DNA from: Mortierella sp. BCC40632
Lineage: Eukaryota > Mortierellomycota > Mortierellomycetes > Mortierellales > Mortierellaceae
Reading direction: 5' to 3'
DNA: 64,000 nt
NCBI GenBank assembly: GCA_011634665.1
Contig: WAEK01000023.1
Location: 1-64,000 of the forward strand
Shown here: positions 1 to 10,574 of the stretch, in pieces
Numbering within the stretch: the stretch's first letter is position 1
Layout: every line of letters starts with the position of its first letter
Notes under the pieces: generated by a model
The model's input: the letters and a program-made list of their open reading frames with translations, nothing else
Database searches by the model: none
Told to the model about the DNA's origin: nothing
Position numbers and translations under genes: made by a program

Positions 1-2802
1 ACCTACCGCCGATCCACCTGTCCGACCTGTCATTCGACTTTCAATCGCTGAACTTGATGAACTAAAAAGCAGTTAGACGACCTGTTGAAAAAGGGTTCAT
101 TAAGCCTAGCACATCACCCTATGGCGCTCCCGTCCTATTCGTTCGCAAAAAGGAAGGAACCCTCAGAATGTGTGTGGATTACAGAGGTCTCAACCGAATC
201 ACCAAAAGAACCGCCACCCTCTGCCTCGAATTGACGAGTTGATTGACAGATTCAGAGGTGCCAAGTATTTCTCGAAACTCGACCTCTTATCAGGATACCA
301 TCAACAACGAGTCTACGAACCGCATACCCACAAAACAGCCTTCCGTTGCCGATATGGACATTATGAATTTAATGTTGTTCCTTTTGGTCTGACAAACGCC
401 CCAGCTTCCTTCTCTTCAATGATGCGCACCGTCTTGAACCCTGTCTTGGACGAAATTGTTGTAGCTTACTTAGACGACGTGCTAATCTACTCTAAATCCA
501 AGAAAGAACACCTGGACCATCTACGAACAGTTCTCTCTCTCTTCAGGAAGCACGGCCTCTACGCAAAGCTCAGCAAATGTTCATTTCTACAACAACAAAC
601 GGAGTTTTTGGGACACATTCTCACCAAGGATGGCATTCAAACAAACGCTGGACTCGTCAAAGCTATCAGAGAATGGCCTCGACCAACAAAAGCAAAAGGA
701 AGTTCAACAGTTCATCGGCCTCGCTCAGTTCTACCATAACTATGTCAACAACTTTGCTCAGATAGCTCTGCCCCTGACATCTCTCTTAGGAGACGACGTC
801 CCCTTCGAATGGAATGACAGCCATGAGTCAGCCTTTATCGCCCTCAAAAAAGCTGTTAGTGAAGCACCAGTCCTCAGGATATTTGACCCTGAATTGACTA
901 CATCCGTGGAGACAGATGCATCTGGATTTGCTGTGGGAGCTGTCCTATTTCAGATAGACAAAAATGGAGAGTCACGACCAGTCGCCTTCACGTCTCGCAA
1001 AATGAACTCAGCAGAAAGGAACTATCCAACACATGAGCAGGAACTGTTGGCAGTTGTACATGCCCTGAAAACATGGCGATACTATCTCGATGGAACACAT
1101 TTCATTGTATACACCGATCATGCTACCCTACGACACTTTTCCTACACAACCGAAGCTCACCCGTCGCCAAGCTCGTTGGATGGAACTCCTTCAGGAGTAC
1201 GACTTCACCTTCAAGTACAAGAAAGGATCGGAAAACATCGTATCAGACGCTCTCTCCCGCCGACCTGACCACTCCCTACCCCAACCTGTCGATTTTAATT
1301 CCATGGAAATAGCTCTGGACCGCGATCTTCGAAAACGACTCATCCTTAGCTACAGAGACGACAGCCGTTTATGGCCTATTTATTACAGCTGCATGAAAGG
1401 ACAACCACCTCAAGGATATGCTATATTCGATGGCCTACTCCACGTACTACGACGAGGCAAATCAGTAATTTGTATCCCCAGGAATGCTGACATCCGCCAC
1501 TCACTTATCCATGATGCACACGACTCAGCCATAGCAGGACACTTGGGATTCGATAAAACCTACGACAACTTGAGACGCTTTGCATTCTGGCCACAGATAG
1601 TCAATGATATCAGGACGTACGTCAGAACTTGTGAGAGTTGCCAAAAGGAACAAACATAGCAATCGTGCACCAACAGGACTCCTCCATCCACTTCCAATCC
1701 CAGATCAGCGATGGGAAACAGTAACAATGGATTTTGTCGTTCAATTACCACGAACAGAGAGAGGATTCGATGCAATCACAGTTTTTGTCGACAAACTATC
1801 AAAGCAGGCCCACTTTGCACCAAAGTAGAACAACTGACACAGCTGTTGACGTGGCCCATTGCTTCTTCAAAAATGTCTTCCGACTTCATGGAATGCCAAC
1901 AACTATTGTGTCAGATCGGGATACAAAGTTTACTAGTCAGTTCTGGCAGGAGTTACATCGACTAATGGACACAAGACTAGCCATGTCAACTGCACACCAC
2001 CCCCCAAACAGATGGACAATCAGAACGCGCAATCCAAACTCTCACAACGATGCTCCGGTCTGTCATAGATCAACAACAGACAAACTGGGATCTTTCATTA
2101 CCTTCACTCGAATTTGGATACAACAACTCGGTCAACCCAACAACTGGTTACTCTCCCTTCTTTTTGAACATGGGCTACCATCCCCGTATCCCATCCGCTC
2201 TACTCCAACCCCAACCGTCTAAAGCTCCCAAGGTTGAAAGTTTTGTAAGCGACCAGAGCAGGATACTCAAGGAGGCCCAGGATTCTATTCGACTCGCACA
2301 GGAAAGGCAGACTTGGAACGCAGACAAACATAGGATCGAGCACAGCTTCAAAGAAGGCGACAAAGTCTTGCTCAACGCGGAACATATCACTATCCCAGCA
2401 GACCAAAACAGACCATCAGATAAACTGAAGCCGAGATTCATTGGACCCTACACACTCCTTCAGCAATTGTCCCCTGTCACCTTCAAAGTTGAATTACCTC
2501 CGACAATGAAAATACACGACGTGTTCCATGTGGATCGTTTCCGACACTATGAAGAGTCGCCAGAATCACTCGGCCCTCGGACAACAGTACATTCAGAACC
2601 AGAGCCTGAAATCATCGATGGAGAAGAAGAGTTTGAAGTAGACAGTATTCTGGACTATCGGTACTATCGACGGCAGCATCAGTTCCTTATTTTATGGAAG
2701 GGCTACTCTCGAGACGAGGCAACATGGGAAAAAGTAAAGGATCTTACACATTGCCAGGAAACTGTGGACGAGTACAAGCAGAAACACGACCTAAATTTTT
2801 AA
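1..2802 (+). pseudogene. Ty3/gypsy pol polyprotein remnant (RT-RNase H-integrase-chromodomain)
   Basis: The reverse transcriptase palm is visible around 240-520 with the catalytic YLDD box at about 469-480. RNase H follows (about 830-1140). The integrase zinc-binding region lies near 1540-1650 and the integrase core near 1690-2150. A GPY/F-like region lies at 2420-2530. A chromodomain of about 55 residues is encoded at 2623-2790 (motif FLILWKGYSRDEATWE). Homology moves between frames near 71, 204, 690, 1140, 1655, 1828 and 2010, so at least seven frame disruptions break the polyprotein. The chromodomain in this family is thought to bind histone marks and steer integration to heterochromatin. 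Upstream gag and protease are outside the window. Confidence 0.9.
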
Positions 2803-2812
2803 AAGGGGAAGG
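2800..2812 (+). other. polypurine tract of the first Ty3/gypsy element
   Basis: A 13-base all-purine stretch lies immediately before the LTR, directly after the pol stop codon. In LTR retrotransposons this is the primer for plus-strand DNA synthesis. Confidence 0.75.
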
Positions 2813-2995
2813 TGCGACAGTGTCCTCTTCAAGCTGCGCCCTTTGCCACTATTTGTGACTGTCCAGTTGCCACCACTGCCGCGCCCCCTTCCATTTGCCA
2901 CCAAACCACTTGTATAAATAGTTAGCTTTCTCATTACTTTAATCTTTAGCAATAAACTGCCCAAACCAAAGACTCCCTGGCCTCTGACTGTTGCA
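2813..2995 (+). repeat. 3' LTR of the first Ty3/gypsy element
   Basis: The repeat is 183 bp, starts TGCGACAG and ends CTGTTGCA, an imperfect short inverted terminal pair with TG..CA ends. It carries TATAAATAG at 2913-2921 and AATAAA at 2951-2956, as expected for LTR transcription start and polyadenylation. The matching 5' LTR is not in the window, so the borders rest on the polypurine tract and the terminal dinucleotides. Confidence 0.75.
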
Positions 2996-3206
2996 CTCGC
3001 AAATGAACAATATCTAGCTACAGGATCGCACCCCCGGGGCGGGCGGACGAGTGGACCTGCTCCAGACGGTAAGTATTCACAAACGGATCGGGAAAATAAA
3101 AGGAAGAAAACAAAACTGTCTTTATTGTCTGGTGTCGAGGGACACCATTTATACCCCCAGGCCCAGGGGCCAGAAGATCGCCCAGTCGTATTTACTACAC
3201 CACACT
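2996..3206 (-). repeat. left arm of a 211-bp inverted repeat, LTR-like
   Basis: The reverse complement of this segment matches 4052-4262 almost base for base; I see one clear difference inside a T-rich run. Read on the minus strand it contains TATAAAT and then AATAAA about 30 bases later, the same signal order as in the two LTRs nearby. It is therefore probably an LTR, or the terminal repeat of a foldback or DIRS-like element, lying in reverse orientation. Confidence 0.8.
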
Positions 3207-4051
3207 TGCCCCACGAGTCGTCTCATTTGGACGCTGTGAAGATCCAGCATCCGCAGAAGCCCTTGCACCCGGAATAGATGATTCCTCGTCTCTCTCGGAC
3301 CCTACATGCCGATCGATGAGAGGCCTCTCTGTTGCAGGCACAACGTCCGTCGCGTCCTCAAGAAAGAGTCTTTTCCTGTCTTGGTCTGCACCTTTGCGGT
3401 GCGCGGGAGACTCATCGCCATCCTCGCCGTCCGAATTGGCCACAAACGCATCCGACCACAGTTCGCGCTCCAGTATCTGAGTCGGCTGATCGAATGGAGG
3501 AGGTTCTTCGGATGATCCCTCCGCAACCACTGGGGGGGCTAAACAGGATATTAATTTGACCTCCCCTAAGGGTGGCCTTGGGATGTGCTGTCGAAGAGTC
3601 CCAGCGCTCGGCGCATCGCCAACACGACCTTGCTGAGTGTTTCCTGAACGTGGGCGGGGGCATGGTGGTTGGGTGATAACGGTGAAAGGGCGTTCCCGGA
3701 AGGGTATCAAAGCAGAAGTGGCAGGTCAAAGAGCAGTTCAAAAAAAAAAAAAAAAAAAAAGCGAATGAGCAGACAACGAGTGGACAAGAATGAAGAGGGG
3801 ATGTCTTCTTGTCGAGCCCATATGTTCGAACTCTTATTTTTTTTTTTTTTTTGGGAAACATCAGATGAGATTGAGTCAATCAGATGATGCATGGTGGACC
3901 AATCAGATGTCAAGATCACTTGGTGGTGCTTTGAGCAAGGAGATGTCAAAAAAAAAAAAAAAAAAAAAAAATCTAGCTCAAAGGAGTAGAGCTACTCACT
4001 TGGCAGCTGCGATATCCAGTTGGGTATCGAAGAGGCACGGGGATCAGAGAG
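3207..4051. mobile_element. internal segment between the inverted LTR-like repeats
   Basis: The 845-bp spacer has poly(A) runs at 3740-3760 and about 3949-3971 and a poly(T) run near 3837-3852. A 171-codon minus-strand reading frame (3710-3195) ends a few bases inside the left repeat, the layout expected of the last gene of an LTR element. Its product is Pro/Glu/Asp-rich and shows no recognisable gag, protease or recombinase motif. The segment could be a degraded or non-autonomous element. Confidence 0.45.
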
Positions 4052-4262
4052 GTGTGGTGTAGTAAATACGACTGGGCGATCTTCTGGCCCCTGGGCCTGG
4101 GGGTATAAATGGTGTCCCTCGACACCAGACAATAAAGACAGTTTTTTTTTCTTCCTTTTATTTTCCCGATCCGTTTGTGAATACTTACCGTCTGGAGCAG
4201 GTCCACTCGTCCGCCCGCCCCGGGGGTGCGATCCTGTAGCTAGATATTGTTCATTTGCGAGT
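4052..4262 (+). repeat. right arm of the 211-bp inverted repeat, LTR-like
   Basis: This is the plus-strand partner of 2996-3206. TATAAAT is at 4104-4110 and AATAAA at 4131-4136. It ends directly upstream of the second gypsy element but does not resemble that element's 3' end, so I do not treat it as that element's 5' LTR. Confidence 0.8.
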
Positions 4263-4430
4263 CTTTTCTCTTGCCTTGTTCTCTCTCTATAGAACGGTGA
4301 TACGCGTCGTGATCAGTATGTTTCCCTCTTCTATGCTGGCAATCCCCTTTCCCAATAGGTTTCACACACCTGCCTGCCAAGTAGTGCGAGCTCTTTCCCC
4401 CTGTGCTGGTCCTCTACGCCGCAGGAGGAG

Positions 4431-7400
4431 GTGAAGGAGGAAGAGGAGGAGGAGGAGGTGAAGGAGGAAGAGGAGGCCTTCAAACCCATCCGCATCCTGA
4501 GGAAAAAGCAGTTCAAACGACTCATCCAAGAGGTCGGCAGCTTCGGCATCATGACGCTCGACTCAATCACGGAAGACACCCTCGAGCTGAACGTAGTCGA
4601 TGGAAAAGACGACCTGGCCAAGGTCCCGGAAGACATGAAAGACATGGTCCGAGAATTCGCTGTCGATGTCTTTTCCGAGCTGAACGAGCTGCCCCCACAT
4701 CGTCATGTCGACCACCGCATCGAGACAGGGAAAGCCCTCCCCATCGCACTGCCAATCCGACGCATGTCCCCACAGGAGCTAGACGCCCTGAAGGAACAGC
4801 TAGACGACATGCTGAAAAAAGGGTTCATCCGCCCAAGCATCTCCCCATGGTCCGCCCCTGTCCTATTCACACGGAAGAAGGACGGAGCCCTCAGACTCTG
4901 CATCGATTACCGAGAGCTGAACGCGGTGACGGTGAAAAACAAATACCCGCTCCCGCTAGCTGATGAATTTTTCGATCGCCTTTCAGGTGCCAGGGTATTC
5001 TCTAAGCTCGATCTCCAAGCAGGCTTTAACCAGATCCGCGTAAAGACGGAAGACATCGAGAAGACCGCCTTCGGCACACGATACGGGCACTACGAGTACC
5101 TCGTCATGCCATTCGGCCTCACGAACGCCCCAGCATCATTCCAAGGGCTCATGAACGAAGTACTCCATGGAGGCGTCGACAGATTCTGCCTTGTGTTCAT
5201 GGACGACATCCTGGTCTACAGCCGCAGCAGGAAGGAACACTACCAGCATGTCCGGTGGGTGCTAGAAAGGCTCAGGGAGTATAAGCTGAAGGCAAAAATG
5301 AGCAAATGCGAGTTTGCACAATCGGAACTGCTTTTCCTGGGTCACATCATCAGCGCAGAAGGGATAAGAGTGGACCCTAAGAAGGTCCAAGCTGTTCAGG
5401 AGATGGCAGTCCCCACCAACGTCCAAGAAGTCCGACGGTTCCTGGGATCGACTGGTTACTTCAGGAAGTTTATCGAACGATATTCTGCTCGCGCCGCCCC
5501 ACTCTTCGAGTTGACCAAGGACACAGAGAACGGCCGAGGGAAGAGACGACCTCTACCAAAAAGATGGGGAGAGGAGGAACAAGCTGCGTTCGAGGACTTG
5601 AAGAACGCACTACTGACAGCACCGGTGCTCAAGTTACCTGATTTTCTCAGAGGGTTCATCATCGAGTCTGACGCGTCGCTGGAGGCGGCTGCCGCTGTCC
5701 TACTTCAGAACTTTGGCACAGAGGAGAAGAAAGAGATCCACCCGATCGCGTACATGTCAAGGAAGCTGGAAGAAGGCCAGAAGAAATGGCCCGCTCACGA
5801 ACGGGAGATGTACGCTATCTTCCTAGCGTGTAAAGAATGGCGCACTTACTTCCAAGGGAGGAAGGTCACCATTATCACTGACAACCACAGCCTAATCTTC
5901 CTCAAGAAACAACGCGACATGAGCAGGAACATGGCGAAGTGGGTGTAGCTACATGGAAGAGCAGGACCATATCATCATCTACCGTCCCGGCCGTGATAAC
6001 CCGCTCGCCGACGCCCTATCCCGACCCAATGGCGCCCCAGCACCAAGTGAAGAGATGCAACTGTCGTTCACCGAGCTAGCCCTGGGGGTAGTGCTCGCTG
6101 ACGACGACGGCGAGTGGGATGCCAATGAAACCGCGCTCTACCTGCAGGAAGCCATCCTCAACGCCATCGACGACAATCCAGAGGACCAGACCCTAGAGGA
6201 CATGGACTGGCCGCTACTGCTCCCCGAATATGGCGACACCGGTACACTCACGGACCCTGGGAAACACCACCTGCTGGAACTCCTAGAAGATGAAAAGAGG
6301 AACTTCAAATGGAACGAGGATGGAGTCTACCGGATGATAGACGACGACCCGGTAGAGTACTTACCATTCGCACGACGAACCGACTACCTGGCCAAGCTTC
6401 ATCATAGCGTAGGCCACCCGGGGACGCAAGGGATGTACGACAGAGTGTGCGGACGCTACTGGTGGCCTAGTGTACGGAAGGACGTCGGCACGCTGTGCAG
6501 AGAGTGTAAGGAATGCCAACTGACGAGGGGAGGAGCATCGACGACAGAACCGCTACACGCTTTCACGCCCGCCAAACCGTTCCAGAGATGGGGCATCGAC
6601 TTTATTGGGAAGTGCCCCAAGACCCAGCAAAGGGAACCAGTGGATCCTCGTGGCCGTCGACCATGCGACGGGTTGGACAATAGCCAAAGCCCCTGCCAGA
6701 CGCGACCGCTGAGACAGTTGCCGACTTTATCTACCAGGAAATAGTCATCAACTTTGGATGCCCTGCTGAACTGGTGTCAGACCGTGGACCCCAGTTCATA
6801 TCGGACACGCTACGCGCCTATCTCGAAAAGCTGAAAGTCAAGCATCGCCTCACGTCCGCCTATCACCCCCGCACGAATGGGAAAACCGAGCGCACCAATG
6901 GAATCTTAGGCACCGCACTCACCAAGTATGTGGGCAATCGGATGAAGCATAAATGGGATTTATTCCTTGACCAGGCCCTGCTAGCATGCAGAACCCGCAA
7001 GCACACCGTCTCCCAGAAGTCGCCTTTCTATCTAGTCTACGGTATTGACCCGACCTTACCTGGAGACACGACTAGACCATACGTGTACGATGCGACGTCG
7101 TATGAGGAGGTGACAGCACAACAGGAGGCGAGATTGGAGAGGTTGCGGGAGGAGAGGGAAGGGAATGAGGAGCGGCAGACGGAGGCAGCGAGAGCAATGG
7201 AGCAAGTCTACAACGCTCGACACGACATCGACCCAGAAAACCCTCGCCGCACGTACCAGGAGGGGGACTGGGTGCTGGTGAAGAATATCGCCAGGAAGAA
7301 GTTCGAGTACCCGTGGTATGGGCCGCTGAAGATTGATGCTATCACTCCCTTTGGTGCGTACAAGTTGGTGTGGCCGGATGGAAAGTCGAAGCTGGATTTG

Positions 7401-7877
7401 GTGCACAAGGACAGGCTGAAGATGGCGCAGTGGGAGGAGACGGAAGGAGAGCCCACGAAGGCGTGGTATAGGACGAGGAATGGGAGGGATGAGAAGACGG
7501 TGGAGATGGAAGAGGTGAGAAGGGACGATGAAGATGGGCCGCAAGATGAACCAGAAGAAATAAGAGGGGCGAGGCAGCCAACGATCGAGCCGACCCCCGA
7601 GGAAAATTTTGCTGATGACGTTGCGGCTGAGGTGGAAGAAGAAGATGAGCCACTGCAGAGAAGGACGAGACCCCGAGCCAACCCAAGGATCGATGCCGCA
7701 GGTGCGGCATGGATTCAACGTGGGGGGAGATTGTCCCTGAATAGAGGTAATCTATCCAGGCGTCCTATAGAGCAAGCAGCGCTGCTCGGCTCTCCACCAG
7801 CTACTGCTCCCGCCAGAGGCGGAGCGGTAGCCATAGACCTTCCCGCCGGACCACGTCACCCATGGGGCAATGGCTGA
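4431..7877 (+). pseudogene. Ty3/gypsy pol remnant (RT-RNase H-integrase)
   Basis: After a Glu-rich leader encoded by a GGAGGAGGTGAA-type repeat (4425-4480), the reverse transcriptase spans about 4780-5350 with the catalytic FMDD box near 5197-5208. RNase H follows to 5945. A frameshift of one base near 5946 creates an early TAG; the next frame resumes at 5953 with a typical post-RNase H tether and an HHCC integrase finger near 6400-6520. Two further shifts near 6637 and 6700 split the integrase core; the third piece (6774-7877) carries the later Asp and Glu region, a GPY/F-like module (WYGPLKI, about 7315) and an acidic, Arg-rich tail. Three disruptions make the copy inactive as read. Confidence 0.88.
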
Positions 7878-8075
7878 CCAGTATAAATAGTATCGGCCGC
7901 TGCCTGAAGAGTTCCTCACCTTTGTGTGAGGAACCCTTTCAGGTAGGACCTTTGACCCCCCCTCCTATATACCCGCTAGACCTACAAGCAATAAACTGAC
8001 CTTTGTGTGAGGAACCCTTTCAGTTCCTATTTGTTGTGTTTGTGCGCTAGTTTGATACGCATCGCTGGCGCTATA
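7878..8075 (+). repeat. probable 3' LTR / R region of the second Ty3/gypsy copy
   Basis: Directly after the pol stop come TATAAATAG, a perfect 9-bp stem hairpin (7911-7919 with 7926-7934), AATAAA, and a 25-bp direct repeat (7918-7942 and 7999-8023). Borders could not be fixed because the 5' LTR is missing. Confidence 0.5.
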
Positions 8076-8615
8076 GAAGAGAGGTATAGTTACACTCTTT
8101 TCTGTCATGGGATTGATTTCCTGTACTTGTCATTCCTAATTCACAGTAAATACGATTAATTATTCCAACCATAATCCAGCAGAAAAAAAAAATGCCAATG
8201 CAGATGCTGACGCCGATGCTGATGCCGATGCCGATCCTGATACCGATGTTGGTACTGTTGCTAACGTTGGCACTGATACTGGTACTGATGCGATGGAGGG
8301 TAACTATCGTTGCGTGAGTGGAGGGAGGCCAAAGAGCTACTTGTATTTGTTTATTTAGGTCAATTAGGTGTATAGAAGGATTGACACTTCCTGGCGGCCT
8401 TTTGGCTAGTCTTGCACTACCAACATAGCCATAAAAAAAAAAAAAAAAAAGGGCATGGACTGGACACAACGCGTGCATGTTCAAATATATCTCCTTTGTC
8501 ATCGATATTTGTGTTCAAAAGGAAAGGAACTCACTCCTTTTTTTTTTTTTTTTTTTTTTTATAACAAAGAATTACGAAAGCTATAGATACAGAGTACTCC
8601 TAACATGCCTCTTCT
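8076..8615. other. intergenic: hexamer-type repeat and homopolymers
   Basis: The segment holds a degenerate 6-bp-period repeat related to GATGCC (about 8191-8293), a poly(A) run near 8433-8450 and a poly(T) run near 8538-8560. No gene is supported. Confidence 0.6.
8191..8293. repeat. degenerate GATGCC-type hexanucleotide repeat
   Basis: About 17 imperfect units of GAYGCY/GATACT type follow each other with a six-base period. Reading frames through it give alternating dipeptides, but no start, domain or conserved flanking exon supports coding. Confidence 0.6.
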
Positions 8616-9218
8616 TTAGAATTGACTGACAGCAAGAGCAGCCAAGACAGCGACAGCACCCATCGCCTGAGTGAACAAGAGCGAAGGCACGGCATCCTTG
8701 TTTCCGAATGACTTTCCATTGCCACTGCTACCTTCGCCGCTCGTTCCATTGTTCTTGCCAGCGTTGGCACCACTGTTGTTGTTACCAGAGTTGGTGCCGT
8801 TGTAACCAGAGTTGGTACCATTGTTGCTGCCATTGCCACCAGCACCAGATGTAGGGGAAGGTTCAACCACAGTGGCAGGGGGTGGGGGTGAAAAGGTTGG
8901 AGTAGGAGCCTTGCAGTTCAATCCTGCTTGTTGAATCTGGCTAGCAAAAGTAGCCTTGAAGCTAGCAATGTCGGCACCACACTTGGTTTCGTCCTTGCAG
9001 TTATCAATCCAGGCACCATCCAGACCTGAGCACAAGCAGACGGCGATTTCGGGAGAGACGGTCTCGGGAACGAGTCCACTGCCGGCAGGGAAGGCAACAT
9101 TGGTACAGGCGGGCAGGGCCTTGAGGGCGGTTTGAAGGCAAAGGATACAATCGGCCTGAGCTGCAACGAGAGGAGAGGCAGCCAAGAAGGCCAAGGTGGA
9201 GACGAAAGCAAACTTCAT
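8616..9218 (-). CDS. secreted eight-cysteine protein 1, GPI-anchored type
   Basis: The 200-residue protein has a signal peptide (about 1-20, ending near AAQA), a cysteine domain (about 22-105), a Ser/Thr/Pro then Gly/Asn-rich spacer with repeated NGTNSG units, and a C-terminal hydrophobic tail (about 180-200) typical of GPI-anchor addition. The spacing is C-x2-C-x10-C-x22-C-x-C-x10-C-x5-C-x21-C with a Trp four residues before the sixth cysteine. The C-terminal half of this spacing recalls the fungal CFEM domain, but the first pair is C-x2-C and the gap after the third cysteine is much longer. It likely acts at the cell wall or membrane surface; substrate unknown. A TATA-like element (minus-strand CATAAAAA) is at 9342-9349. 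It is one of five paralogues in the window. Confidence 0.88.
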   Translation of the reverse strand: MKFAFVSTLAFLAASPLVAAQADCILCLQTALKALPACTNVAFPAGSGLVPETVSPEIAVCLCSGLDGAWIDNCKDETKCGADIASFKATFASQIQQAGLNCKAPTPTFSPPPPATVVEPSPTSGAGGNGSNNGTNSGYNGTNSGNNNSGANAGKNNGTSGEGSSGNGKSFGNKDAVPSLLFTQAMGAVAVLAALAVSQF

Positions 9219-9867
9219 TGTGTGTACTACTGCAGGCAGAAGGGAAGGAAGGTGGTGAGGGGGAGTGGGTGGGATGGAGTAAAGTGGGGAGATACCTTTG
9301 GAGTGGAAGAAGGAATAAAGTAGATGACCAGAAGAGTGTCCTTTTTATGGAGACGCGGAGGATGAGAATGGGTCAAGGCAGTCCAGGTGCTCTCATCTAG
9401 AGAGCCTTTGTACACAAGGTAAACGGCCGAGAGAAAAGAGGAGCAAGAAAAACGAAACGAAAGGCTTTAGTTGGTGCAGTGAGTAACTCTACTCGTGCAT
9501 TTACTCCATTCTTTTTTTTCATTGCCTGACGCAGACATTGGAAGTATTTCTGCCTCGATCACGAGCATACGATGCAAGCCTGTTGGAGAGTGAACACTAC
9601 CTCGCTTCGGAAATTCAGCTCAATGTTGGACCAAAATTTTGTGTGCCGCCGAGTCATCGTGTGGAGGAAATTTGTTTTCAGGAGGATCGGTCCGTTAGAA
9701 GAAGGCTGTGTGCCACAGAATGCTTGCACGCGCATGGGACGGGTGTTTTTTCTCTTTTTTACTCAGGACGGTTCGTTGCCGATTATGAAAGATTCATCCG
9801 ATGCGCCCACCCGAGGGGATCAGTGCGTCGTTGTTGTTGCAAAAACCAGTTAATTGTTGGATGCACA

Positions 9868-9901
<34 letters not shown>

Positions 9902-9951
9902 TGTGTTGTTTAGGACAAAGCGCCGTATTTCTCCACGACCCACGCTTTCTA

Positions 9952-10002
<51 letters not shown>

Positions 10003-10235
10003 AGAAATGTGGAGACGATCCTCCAGTCCCTGCACACAGGGTCACATTCCTCCGCTAAACCACACACGCCGGACCCACCACTACGTAGTCTGACGTGAGA
10101 AAAAAAAAATCCTATGTCATGTACATGTAAATTGAGCTTTTTTTATTATTTTTTTTCAGAAGGAGAGAGAGAAAGGGCTGTCTGTTCCCTCCCCTCCCCC
10201 CCTTCCTCTTCTCCTATCACTTCTCCTTCATGTCT
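9219..10235. other. intergenic: promoter of secreted protein 1, GT and CT microsatellites
   Basis: The segment contains a TATA-like element at 9342-9349, a GT run at about 9869-9893 and a CT run at 9955-10001. Open frames across the microsatellites are artefacts of the repeats. No gene is supported. Confidence 0.6.
9955..10001. repeat. CT dinucleotide microsatellite
   Basis: An almost pure CT run of about 47 bases, preceded at 9869-9893 by a GT run. Confidence 0.95.
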
Positions 10236-10574
10236 TTACTTGGGACCCGAGAAGGAAGGCTGAGGACCGCAAGTCAGACCAGCAAGCTCGAGGTTACCGG
10301 CATAGGTGTCCTTGAACGACATAATGTCCTCGCCACAGGTGGCTCGACACTTTTCAATCCAGGCACCATCCAAAGACGAGCAAAGACAGGATGCATACTG
10401 GGCCGAGCTAGTGGGTGTAAAGTTACCAATCGCAATATCGATACCGGAGCAAGAAGGCAAGGCTTGGAGAGAGGTCTGGAGACAGGTCGTGCAGGCCGTG
10501 CCATCGGATTGCGCGGTGGCCATCGACAGAACTGTGGCAAAGATGGCAAGAGTGGAAGCAACCGTGAACTTCAT
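10236..10574 (-). CDS. secreted eight-cysteine protein 2, soluble type
   Basis: The 112-residue protein has a signal peptide (about 1-22, ending TAQ) and then almost only the cysteine domain: C-x2-C-x10-C-x20-C-x-C-x10-C-x3-C-x21-C, with WIEKC around the sixth cysteine. It is clearly closest to protein 1: both share the LQT.L.ALP.C, CLCS.LDGAWI and AGL.C blocks. It lacks the spacer and the GPI-type tail, so it is probably released from the cell. Minus-strand TATAAAA lies at 10747-10753, 173 bases upstream of the start codon. Function unknown. Confidence 0.88.
   Translation of the reverse strand: MKFTVASTLAIFATVLSMATAQSDGTACTTCLQTSLQALPSCSGIDIAIGNFTPTSSAQYASCLCSSLDGAWIEKCRATCGEDIMSFKDTYAGNLELAGLTCGPQPSFSGPK

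Larger units (their letters stand above)
1..2995 (+). mobile_element. Ty3/gypsy chromovirus-type LTR retrotransposon, decayed, 5' end outside window
   Basis: The order reverse transcriptase, RNase H, integrase, chromodomain identifies the chromovirus branch of Ty3/gypsy elements. The copy enters from the left edge just upstream of the reverse transcriptase, so gag, protease and the 5' LTR are not visible. It ends with a purine-rich stretch (2800-2812) directly followed by a 183-bp LTR that starts TG and ends CA. The bases right after the LTR coincide with the start of an inverted repeat, so this copy appears to sit at the edge of another element. Many frameshifts mean it is not autonomous. 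Confidence 0.9.
4263..8075 (+). mobile_element. second Ty3/gypsy retroelement copy, lacking gag and protease
   Basis: The copy has reverse transcriptase, RNase H and integrase in Ty3/gypsy order, and a 3' region with TATAAATAG (7882-7890) and AATAAA (7990-7995). No gag or protease lies between the inverted repeat and the reverse transcriptase, and no matching 5' LTR is evident. It has fewer frameshifts than the first copy and no chromodomain at its C terminus. The right border is approximate. Confidence 0.8.

Noticed and set aside
4263..7877. Stop codon at 5946-5948 as a programmed frameshift or readthrough site
   Set aside because: The integrase is broken twice more downstream, so simple decay explains it better than a programmed event.
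9538..10098. 186-codon plus-strand open frame containing repeated Ser-Leu and Cys-Val pairs
   Set aside because: It is GT and CT microsatellites read in frame, with no domain and no start context.
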